This document shows, piece by piece, positions 12,169 through 18,190 of a DNA stretch of 18,190 nt. Source of the stretch: Anaerolineales bacterium (lineage in GTDB: Bacteria > Chloroflexota > Anaerolineae > UBA7937); assembly GCA_030593425.1 (NCBI GenBank), contig JAUVHF010000013.1, positions 1 to 18,190 on the forward strand, in the 5' to 3' direction. Below the pieces are notes generated by a model. That model was given only the letters and a program-made list of their open reading frames with translations. It did no database searches and was not told where the DNA came from. Position 1 is the stretch's first letter. Each line of letters begins with the position of its first letter. The position numbers and the translations under genes were made by a program.

Positions 12169-12846
12169 ATGAGAAAGTCGTTATCCGTACCTCTGCTTCT
12201 CTTGCTCCTGTTCGTCCAATCGACTATGCTGTTGCAGGCAGCGCCTCCTGTTTATCTGCTCCCGCAAGAGCCTACTTGGGAGATCACCTCTCCCGTAGCC
12301 AACGCTCGATTGAGAGGCACGATAGAGATCAGGGGGAGCGCCTATCTGGGTGGCAACTTCTGGTTCTATAAGGTGGAGTACGCCCCCCTGAGCGTGCCTG
12401 AGGCCTGGGTGGTGGTCATATACGCCGAGCGGGAGGTGAGGGAGGGGTTACTAGGCACCTGGGATACGGCCACCGTCCCCGATGGGACGTACAATCTGCG
12501 CCTGACGGTGGTCTATCCGGACGGTAACTACGAACAGACGCCTCTTCGTCAGGTGGTGGTGGTCAACGCCGAGCCGACCGTTACCCCTACCCCTACCGAG
12601 ACCCCCACCCCTACGCCCACGGTGGTGCTAATCACCCCTACGGTGGTGGTCGTCCAGCCTACAGTGGTTCGTTTCACTCCCACACCGAGCCTGGTGGCTA
12701 CTCGGACCTCCCTGCCGGAAGTGCCGTCCAGTATAACCCTCCCCGATATGGGCATCGTCTTCAACTCTGTCCTCTTCGGGGCTTTGGTGGCTGGTGCCCT
12801 CTTCGCGTTCCTAATCATCGTGAATCTGATAAAGCGTCTCATCTGA
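12169..12846 (+). CDS. Secreted, C-terminally membrane-anchored Ig-like protein with Pro-Thr linker
   Basis: A 225-residue protein. Residues 1-25 form a signal peptide (basic MRK, a Leu-rich core, QAA cleavage-like end). Residues about 35-133 form a beta-rich domain with SPVANARLRGTIEIRGSA and GTWDTATVPDGTYNLRLTVV, typical of bacterial Ig-like domains. Residues about 137-175 are Pro/Thr-rich (PTPTETPTPTPT), a flexible extracellular spacer, and residues about 197-220 form a membrane helix followed by IKRLI. The domain would thus sit outside the membrane on a stalk. An in-frame upstream ATG at 12103 is rejected because it would place 22 charged residues ahead of the signal peptide; the ATG at 12169 lacks a Shine-Dalgarno but fits a leaderless transcript. 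The ligand is unknown. Such proteins are frequent in Anaerolineae. Confidence 0.85.
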   Translation: MRKSLSVPLLLLLLFVQSTMLLQAAPPVYLLPQEPTWEITSPVANARLRGTIEIRGSAYLGGNFWFYKVEYAPLSVPEAWVVVIYAEREVREGLLGTWDTATVPDGTYNLRLTVVYPDGNYEQTPLRQVVVVNAEPTVTPTPTETPTPTPTVVLITPTVVVVQPTVVRFTPTPSLVATRTSLPEVPSSITLPDMGIVFNSVLFGALVAGALFAFLIIVNLIKRLI

Positions 12847-12880
12847 CCTTCTTTTGGGGTTAGGAAGATAAGTGATCTTG

Positions 12881-12909
12881 TAGGGGCTGGTCGTCCGGGC
12901 TAGCCCCTA
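12881..12909. repeat. Inverted repeat between the Ig-like protein gene and pth
   Basis: TAGGGGCT (12881-12888) and AGCCCCTA (12902-12909) are exact reverse complements across a 13-base loop. No T-run follows, so an intrinsic terminator is unlikely; the right arm ends just where the pth Shine-Dalgarno AGAGGTG (12909-12915) begins. It could be a leader hairpin near the pth ribosome site or a dispersed palindrome. Confidence 0.5.
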
Positions 12910-12925
12910 GAGGTGTTGAGCATAG

Positions 12926-13522
12926 ATGGAGAGGTTACGAAGGCTACTCTTCAAAAGGCCCCAGTGGCTCATCGTAGGGTTGGGAAACCCCGGAGAGCGG
13001 TACGCTGCTACCCGTCATAACGTGGGCTTCCAGGCGTTGGATCATCTAGCGAGGCGCCACCATCTATCGTTCCGGAAGGCGCGGCTGCAGGGCCTTCTGG
13101 CTGGAGGGGAGATAGAAGGTCACCGGGTGGCTCTCTTGAAGCCCCTCACCTATGTGAACAGAAGTGGCGATGTGGTGGCCCCTCTGCTTAGGGGTTACGG
13201 GCTGCCCTTAGATCGCCTTCTCATCGTCTACGACGATCTGGATCTCCCCCGGGGCAGGATCCGGATTCGGGAGCAGGGTGGCGCCGGGGGACATAAGGGG
13301 ATGGTCTCCATCATCGATCTTCTTGGCCCGGAGATCCCTCGGCTGCGGGTGGGGATAGGGCGAAAAGAGGAGGACCCCCAAGAGTACGTTTTGAGCCCCT
13401 TCACCGCGGAGGAGCGGGTTATCATGGAAAAGAGTTACGACAGGATCGCCGATGCCGTGGAGTGCATAATTAGGGAAGGGCTCTCGAAGGCCAGGGAACG
13501 GTTCAACCGGGAGGAGAGTTGA
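12926..13522 (+). CDS. pth: Peptidyl-tRNA hydrolase
   Basis: Releases tRNA from prematurely dropped peptidyl-tRNA; essential and cytoplasmic. The 198-residue length is normal. Active-site residues by comparison with the E. coli enzyme: N21 in VGLGNPG, catalytic H31 in TRHNVGF, N78 in LTYVNRSG, and D103 in VYDDLDLPRG. The substrate-binding loop GGHNG of E. coli is GGHKG here (K124), a variation found in other lineages. The ATG at 12926 has AGAGGTG about 10 bases upstream. A short basic N-terminal extension (about 12 residues) precedes the conserved core. The stop TGA (13520-13522) overlaps the TTG start of mfd, so the two genes are translationally coupled; pth-mfd adjacency is common in bacteria. 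Confidence 0.96.
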   Translation: MERLRRLLFKRPQWLIVGLGNPGERYAATRHNVGFQALDHLARRHHLSFRKARLQGLLAGGEIEGHRVALLKPLTYVNRSGDVVAPLLRGYGLPLDRLLIVYDDLDLPRGRIRIREQGGAGGHKGMVSIIDLLGPEIPRLRVGIGRKEEDPQEYVLSPFTAEERVIMEKSYDRIADAVECIIREGLSKARERFNREES

Positions 13523-16500
13523 AACTATCGGGCCTTCTATCTTTGGTCGATAGGTTGCCGGGCTATAGCCACTTCTTGCGCAGTTTGGTTGAGGGGAAAC
13601 TCCTTTCTCCTCTGGCCATCCCTGAGGCGGCCCGCCCTTATTTCATCGCCGCTCTCAGGAGACACCTTGCGGTTCCCCTTCTGGTAGTTGCCCCTCGGCG
13701 AGATCGGGCTCAGGAGTTCTACGATCAACTTCGAGTTTGGTCCCCTGAGCCTGGGATCTACCTCTTCAGGGAGCCCGATGTTCTCCCTTATGAGAGGATC
13801 CCTTGGGATAGGGAGACGATCCAGGAGCGGCTGGAGGCTTTGGCCGCAATGGTAAGCGATGGGGGTTGGGGTGAGGGTTGCGCTCCCGTTCTCGTAACCA
13901 CGGCTCGGGGGTTAGCCCAAAAGACGATCCCGCGATATGCTTTTCTTAACGGCGTGCACCGGCTCAGCCTAGGGCAAGAGGTATCTAGAGAGAGGCTCCT
14001 TTCCTCCTGGCTCCGTTTGGCCTATAAGCCGGTAAGCATCGTTGAGGAGCCGGGAACCTTCAGCGTCCGAGGGGGGATAATCGACATCTTCCCTCCGGGC
14101 AGCGTCGAACCGGTGCGGATAGAGTTTTCGGGGGAGGAGATCGAATCTCTGCGCACCTTCGATCCGGCTACCCAACGCTCAAGGCGCCGCCCCTCCTCGG
14201 TTACTATAACTGTGGCTCGAGAAGCCTTGCCTGGGGATGGCGGTCGGCTGCGAGGGTATGACCTTTCTTCCTTTAACCCCCAAGCGGCAGAGGAGTGGAG
14301 CCAAGAACTGGCCACTCTCTCCCGGGGCGAGGTCTTTCCTCGTCTAGAGTTTTATCTCCCCCTTCTTTATGAGCAGCCGGGAAGCCTCCTCGATCATCTC
14401 ACCCAGGCGCTTATCATCTTAGATGACCCTTTGGGGATCGAGCGGGCCCTATCCGACTTGGAAGACGAGATGGAGGATCTCCGCCAGGCTCTGGAGGCGA
14501 GGGGAGAACTGCCAGCCTGGATGGAGTCGCCCTGCTTCACTAAAGAGGAGATTCAAGAACGCCTATTGTGCCCCTCTTTGGAATTTCGCCTTGGGGAGGA
14601 GTCAGAACTCACTTCCTCTTTCGCTCCTTCCCCTTCCTACGGGGGGCTTCTGGAGGAACTGGTAATCGATACGTTGGAGCAAAAAAGGCGTGTGATCCTG
14701 GTTTCGCGACAGGCCTCCCGCTTAGCGGAGATATATAGCGAGTGGGGAACCCCCTTGGTTCCTAGCGAGGGGGTGACAGAAATGCCTCCTCCAGAAGCGT
14801 TGGTTCTGGTTCAAGGGGGCTTCAGTCGAGGCTGGCAGATTAAGGGCCATCTAGTCCTCCTTACCGATGCCGAGATCTTCGGCTGGGCGAAGCCGAAGCC
14901 CCGTCGTCCTGCCCGGCCCAGGCCTTGGGCAAGGGAGAGTTTCTTCGCTGATGTGAGGGAGGGCGACTATGTGGTGCATATCGACCATGGCATCGGCGTT
15001 TTCAAAGGACTGGTCACCCTGGCCACCGATGGCTTCGAGAGCGAATATCTGCACGTGGGGTATGCGGCGGGGGACAGTCTCTACGTGCCCACCTACCAGG
15101 CGGACCGCCTCTCAAGATACGTAGGGGCCCGGGATAGACCGCCGCGTATCGACCGTCTGGGGACCACCGATTGGGCTCGCGTTAAGGCTCGAGCCAAGCG
15201 AGCGGTGGAAGATATCGCCCAGGAACTCCTGGCACTCTATTCCCTCAGAGAGGTGGTGGAAGGCCATGCTTTCTCCCCAGATACCCCTTGGCAAAGGGAT
15301 CTAGAGGCCTCCTTCCCCTACGAGGAGACGGAAGACCAACTGAAGGCTCTGGAGGAGACCAAAGCCGACATGGAGAAGCCAAAGCCCATGGATCGGCTCA
15401 TCTGCGGCGATGTGGGATACGGGAAGACGGAGGTGGCTTTGCGAGCCGCCTTTAAGGCAGTGATGGATGGGAAGCAGGTGGCTGTATTGGTACCTACCAC
15501 CGTCCTAGCCCAGCAGCATTATCAGACCTTCACTCGTCGTCTACGGACTTTCCCGGTGGAAGTGGAGATGCTCTCCCGCTTCCGTTCCCCACGGGAGCAG
15601 GCGGCCATCCTTCGTCGTCTAAGGGAGGGGACCCTGGAGATCGTCATCGGCACCCACCGCCTTCTCTCTCGGGATGTAGTCTTCCGGGATCTGGGGCTAT
15701 TGATCATCGATGAGGAGCAGCGGTTCGGCGTGGCTCACAAGGAGCGGCTCAAAGAGATGCGCCATGAGGTCGACGTCTTGACCTTGACCGCTACCCCTAT
15801 ACCCAGGACTCTACATATGTCTTTGACCGGGGCGCGGGATATGAGCACCATCGACACCCCTCCGGAGGAGAGGCTTCCCGTGGTGACCGAGGTCTCTCCT
15901 TACGATGAGTCTCTCATCCGGCGGGCTGTGCTCAGGGAGTTGGATCGAGGGGGACAGATCTATTTTGTTCACAACCGCGTGCGAGGCATTCGCCAGATGG
16001 CTAAACGGCTGGGGAGGATCGTGCCAGAGGCTAGCCTAGCCATCGCCCACGGACAGATGGATGAGGGAGAACTGGCTCGCACCATGCTGGAGTTCGCCGA
16101 TGGTCAGTACGACATCTTGGTCTGTACCTCCATCATCGAGAACGGCATAGATATCCCCAACGTAAATACCCTTATCGTCAACCGGGCTGATAGGTTTGGG
16201 CTGGCCCAACTCTACCAGTTGCGGGGCCGGGTGGGCAGGAGTTCCTCCCGTGCCTACGCCTATCTTCTATATGACGAAGGCTACCTTAGCGAGGAGGCGA
16301 GGCGGAGACTTCAGACTATCCAGGAGGCTAGCGAGTTGGGTTCGGGGTTCGGGATTGCCCTGAGAGACTTGGAGATCAGGGGAGCGGGAGATATTCTAGG
16401 AAGCAGGCAGCATGGACACATCAGCGCGGTCGGTTTCGATCTCTACTGTCGGCTTCTGGCCCAGGCGGTGCAGGCCTTATCCATAAAGGATCCCGTCCCA

Positions 16501-17004
16501 CAGGGATCCCGAGGGATGGGAAAGGAAGGGCGAGAGATCGAGGAGGGGGCCTTGGTGAAGAGGAGCCTTGAGCCCTCGACCGCTCCCCTTTTGTGGCCTT
16601 CCATAGATCTGCCTTTGGAGGCTCGCCTTCCTGAAGGGTATGTTGAGGATGAGAGCCTGCGGCTAGGCCTCTACCGTCGGTTGGCAGGGTTCACCACCCT
16701 GCGTGAAGTGGAGGAGATGAGGGAGGAACTTCAGGATCGCTTTGGTTCCCTCCCGGAAGCGGCGGAGAACCTTCTCTATCTCCTGCGGCTGCGTATCCTG
16801 GGCTGGGTAGGAGAGGTACAGGCCATATCCACGGGTAAGGGCCGGATCATCATCGAGTTGGCCCGGGAGAAGGAGATGGTTCTCCCCCAGGAGGCGCGGA
16901 AAGAGGGAAATCGGGTGACGATGCCCTTCTCACTCGAGGATGGAGCATGGCCCAAGAGGCTGGAAAACCTCTTGAAGATGCTGGCCGGGTGGATAAGTAA
17001 CTAG
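13519..17004 (+). CDS. mfd: Transcription-repair coupling factor Mfd
   Basis: Removes RNA polymerase stalled at DNA lesions and recruits UvrA. The 1161-residue length is normal (about 1150-1180). The domain order is: UvrB-like N-terminal module (about 1-330, with DVLPYERIPWDRETIQERLEAL split across 90-115), RNA-polymerase-interacting CarD-like domain (about 478-540, VREGDYVVHIDHGIGVFKG), then a RecG-like translocase with Walker A GDVGYGKT (630-637, K636), DEEQ box (731-734), TATPIPRTLHMSL, and motif VI QLRGRVGRSS. The translocation-in-RecG segment and the C-terminal D7 domain follow. The start is a TTG overlapping the pth stop (TTGA), supported by GGGAGGAGAG at 13509-13518; no other start fits the family N-terminus. 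No frame break is seen. Confidence 0.97.
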   Translation: MKLSGLLSLVDRLPGYSHFLRSLVEGKLLSPLAIPEAARPYFIAALRRHLAVPLLVVAPRRDRAQEFYDQLRVWSPEPGIYLFREPDVLPYERIPWDRETIQERLEALAAMVSDGGWGEGCAPVLVTTARGLAQKTIPRYAFLNGVHRLSLGQEVSRERLLSSWLRLAYKPVSIVEEPGTFSVRGGIIDIFPPGSVEPVRIEFSGEEIESLRTFDPATQRSRRRPSSVTITVAREALPGDGGRLRGYDLSSFNPQAAEEWSQELATLSRGEVFPRLEFYLPLLYEQPGSLLDHLTQALIILDDPLGIERALSDLEDEMEDLRQALEARGELPAWMESPCFTKEEIQERLLCPSLEFRLGEESELTSSFAPSPSYGGLLEELVIDTLEQKRRVILVSRQASRLAEIYSEWGTPLVPSEGVTEMPPPEALVLVQGGFSRGWQIKGHLVLLTDAEIFGWAKPKPRRPARPRPWARESFFADVREGDYVVHIDHGIGVFKGLVTLATDGFESEYLHVGYAAGDSLYVPTYQADRLSRYVGARDRPPRIDRLGTTDWARVKARAKRAVEDIAQELLALYSLREVVEGHAFSPDTPWQRDLEASFPYEETEDQLKALEETKADMEKPKPMDRLICGDVGYGKTEVALRAAFKAVMDGKQVAVLVPTTVLAQQHYQTFTRRLRTFPVEVEMLSRFRSPREQAAILRRLREGTLEIVIGTHRLLSRDVVFRDLGLLIIDEEQRFGVAHKERLKEMRHEVDVLTLTATPIPRTLHMSLTGARDMSTIDTPPEERLPVVTEVSPYDESLIRRAVLRELDRGGQIYFVHNRVRGIRQMAKRLGRIVPEASLAIAHGQMDEGELARTMLEFADGQYDILVCTSIIENGIDIPNVNTLIVNRADRFGLAQLYQLRGRVGRSSSRAYAYLLYDEGYLSEEARRRLQTIQEASELGSGFGIALRDLEIRGAGDILGSRQHGHISAVGFDLYCRLLAQAVQALSIKDPVPQGSRGMGKEGREIEEGALVKRSLEPSTAPLLWPSIDLPLEARLPEGYVEDESLRLGLYRRLAGFTTLREVEEMREELQDRFGSLPEAAENLLYLLRLRILGWVGEVQAISTGKGRIIIELAREKEMVLPQEARKEGNRVTMPFSLEDGAWPKRLENLLKMLAGWISN

Positions 17005-17118
17005 CCTTGGGGAGAGGCTCATTTCAGTCCCCTTGCATCTTCTCCACCATGGCCAGGGCCTTGATAGTTTGTCCCGTGACCAGGAAATCGTCCACTTCTG
17101 ATCCTCTGCTGAAGGCTT

Positions 17119-17481
17119 CTATCCTTCCTCATAGGTGACCCAGGCGTCTGGCGACTCCCAGACCTCGACTGACTCCAAGCGCACTTTGAGGCTCTTTTTG
17201 AGTTCATCGTAGATGAAGCGGGCGATGTTCTCGGAACTGGGGTTGATCTCATCGAAGGGGGGGGTCTCGTTGAGGTTGGTATGATCGAGCCGGTCTATGA
17301 TGGGTTCTAAATCCTTCTTCAGGACTCTGAAATCATAGGCCATCCCTAAGCGGTCTAGTTGGCTAGCAGCCACACGAGCCACCACCTCAAAGCGATGGCC
17401 GTGGAACTTCTCACATTTTCCCTCATCGCCCCGCAGACCATGAGCGGAATTGAAATGGCGACGAACAGATACGTAATACAT
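17119..17481 (-). CDS. queD: 6-carboxytetrahydropterin synthase (QueD/PTPS family)
   Basis: Converts dihydroneopterin triphosphate to 6-carboxytetrahydropterin in the queuosine/7-deazaguanine pathway; the animal homologue makes 6-pyruvoyl-tetrahydropterin. The 120-residue length is typical. Zinc ligands are H14 (FNSAHGL), H27 and H29; the catalytic Cys is C23, giving the CxxxHGH pattern of QueD enzymes. LDHTNLN (65-71) carries the Asp-His pair, PSSENIARFI (81-90) is the conserved helix, and E109 in VWESP anchors the pterin. The ATG at 17481 has an excellent Shine-Dalgarno AAGGAGGGG (17493-17485). It lies 36 bp after folC on the same strand; both handle pterin/folate compounds, so cotranscription is plausible. 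queC, queE and queF are not in the window. Confidence 0.93.
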   Translation of the reverse strand: MYYVSVRRHFNSAHGLRGDEGKCEKFHGHRFEVVARVAASQLDRLGMAYDFRVLKKDLEPIIDRLDHTNLNETPPFDEINPSSENIARFIYDELKKSLKVRLESVEVWESPDAWVTYEEG

Positions 17482-17509
17482 TGACCCCTCCTTAAAGAAT
17501 TCTTGCTAA

Positions 17510-17529
17510 GCCCCGGATCAGGCCGGGGC
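17510..17529 (-). promoter_or_regulatory. GC-rich hairpin over the folC stop codon
   Basis: GCCCCGG (17510-17516) and CCGGGGC (17523-17529) form a 7-bp stem with a 6-base loop; the folC stop codon (17520-17518) lies in the loop region. On the minus strand it is followed by CTTAGCAAGAATTCTTT, without a real T-run, so it is a weak terminator at best and more likely an mRNA-stability or spacing element between folC and queD. Confidence 0.45.
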
Positions 17530-18190
17530 CTGTCCCGACACTTGCCAGGTCGGGGGCGGGTCCCGCTGGAAACTTACCCCCTGGCTTTCCAGCCAGGCCG
17601 CTCGGGCCTCGGCCGCTACGGAGAGGGAGCCGGTAGCGCACACCAGGTCGGCTTCCTCAGCCTGGCTCAGAGCCTTCCAGAGGGCCTCATCCACCTGGGG
17701 TTCTATCTGGCAACGGCGGCCCAGGGCCTTGACTTGCTGAGCCAGGGTCTGGGCGTCGATAGCCCGGGGGTGAAGAGACCGGGTCACGAAAACTCGATCT
17801 GCCAGTGGCAAGAGTTCTCTTAACATGACTTTGAAGTCATGGCCCTGCAAGGCGCCGAAGACCAGGATCAGTCGCTGGAAACCGAAGTACTCTTTAAGGG
17901 CTTGAGCCAAGGCTTCGGTCGATTCCAGGTTGTGGGCTCCATCTACCACTAGCAGGGGCTCTTCGTTAAGCACCTGCAGTCGCCCCGGCCAGGAGGTGGT
18001 CTTTAACCCCTCTGCTACATTCTGGGGAGAGAGGGATACCCCTTGCCTCGCCAGTTCGGCCACGGTAGCCACGACGGTGGTAGCGTTCACTAACTGATGG
18101 GCTCCCAGAAAGGGTAGGGAAAGGTTAGCGTAGTCTCTGCAAAGAGTTGAAGAGCCCGCATGGGGCTTCTGGTGGCAATGCAGGTCGAGT
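17518..18190 (-). CDS. folC: Folylpolyglutamate/dihydrofolate synthase, C-terminal part (5' end outside window)
   Basis: ATP-dependent ligase that adds glutamate to folates (and in many bacteria joins dihydropteroate to glutamate). The frame stays open to the window edge, so the GTG at 18090 is internal and the gene starts beyond 18190. The visible 223 residues begin LDLHCHQKPHAG and continue with NLSLPFLGAHQLVNATTVVAT, the segment linking the ATPase core to the C-terminal domain in FolC (LxGxHQxxNA). The C-terminal Rossmann-like domain has WPGRLQVL and VVDGAHNLES (the DGAHN signature of the family), LVFGALQGHDFKVML, and the late CATGSLSVAAEARA motif. The P-loop lies outside. A close Mur ligase is excluded by DGAHN and the HQxxNA string. 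queD follows 36 bp downstream. Confidence 0.94.
   Translation of the reverse strand, partial: LDLHCHQKPHAGSSTLCRDYANLSLPFLGAHQLVNATTVVATVAELARQGVSLSPQNVAEGLKTTSWPGRLQVLNEEPLLVVDGAHNLESTEALAQALKEYFGFQRLILVFGALQGHDFKVMLRELLPLADRVFVTRSLHPRAIDAQTLAQQVKALGRRCQIEPQVDEALWKALSQAEEADLVCATGSLSVAAEARAAWLESQGVSFQRDPPPTWQVSGQAPA

Noticed and set aside
12579..12625. Repetitive CCTAC/CCCAC stretch as a possible tandem repeat or CRISPR-like array
   Set aside because: It encodes the Pro-Thr linker of the Ig-like protein; units are 6-base codon pairs without spacers.
17003..17019. AGCCT/AGGCT hairpin after mfd as a terminator
   Set aside because: Only 5 bp, no T-run, and it overlaps the mfd stop codon.
1..18190. 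CRISPR arrays, tRNA or rRNA genes, prophage or defence genes
   Set aside because: None was recognised by reading both strands; the only mobile-element trace is the small IS200-type relic near 2965-3180.

Overview
The window looks like chromosomal DNA of a free-living bacterium, most likely a member of the Chloroflexota (Anaerolineae-like). The basis is a fairly GC-rich sequence (near 57% by eye), a secreted/anchored protein with a Pro-Thr spacer of the kind common in Anaerolineae, an adenosine-specific kinase of the type found in archaea and deep-branching or thermophilic bacteria, and the gene set as a whole. This taxonomic call is an inference; no rRNA or tRNA gene is present. Genes are closely packed and almost all intact.

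Layout. (1) 1-729: 3' part of an unrecognised membrane protein. (2) 809-5263, plus strand: a fatty-acid beta-oxidation block of 3-hydroxyacyl-CoA dehydrogenase, enoyl-CoA hydratase and acyl-CoA dehydrogenase, followed by an adenosine-specific kinase and a HIT-family nucleotide hydrolase. The gap at 2935-3211 holds a relic of an IS200-type transposase between imperfect direct repeats. (3) 5338-8869, plus strand: a strong sigma70-type promoter, then yqeY, pgpH (c-di-AMP phosphodiesterase) and ybeY (order as in the Bacillus yqeY...yqfF-yqfG region), ending in a broken geranylgeranyl-reductase-type flavoprotein gene. (4) 8910-10638, minus strand: an ECF-like sigma factor, a DegV fatty-acid-binding protein and a small single-pass membrane protein that could be the anti-sigma partner. 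(5) 10714-12846, plus strand: fabF, divergent from the sigma operon, then a secreted Ig-like membrane-anchored protein. (6) 12926-17004, plus strand: pth and mfd, translationally coupled. (7) 17119-18190, minus strand: folC (cut by the window edge) and queD.

Most genes are housekeeping or central lipid metabolism. The most interesting part is the sigma/fabF intergenic region (10639-10833). Two good promoters face opposite ways and share one -10 segment, so they should exclude each other. The sigma-factor leader contains three mutually complementary segments that can form two alternative hairpins, one of which covers the Shine-Dalgarno sequence of the TTG start. Together with a fatty-acid-binding DegV and a possible membrane anti-sigma in the same operon, and a fatty-acid elongation gene on the other side, this suggests a lipid-responsive sigma circuit. 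That is a hypothesis: the DNA signals are visible, the function is inferred. Other points of note are a YbeY whose third zinc-ligand His is replaced by Asp, a DegV lacking its usual His before the C-terminal GPG, and a probable leaderless transcript.
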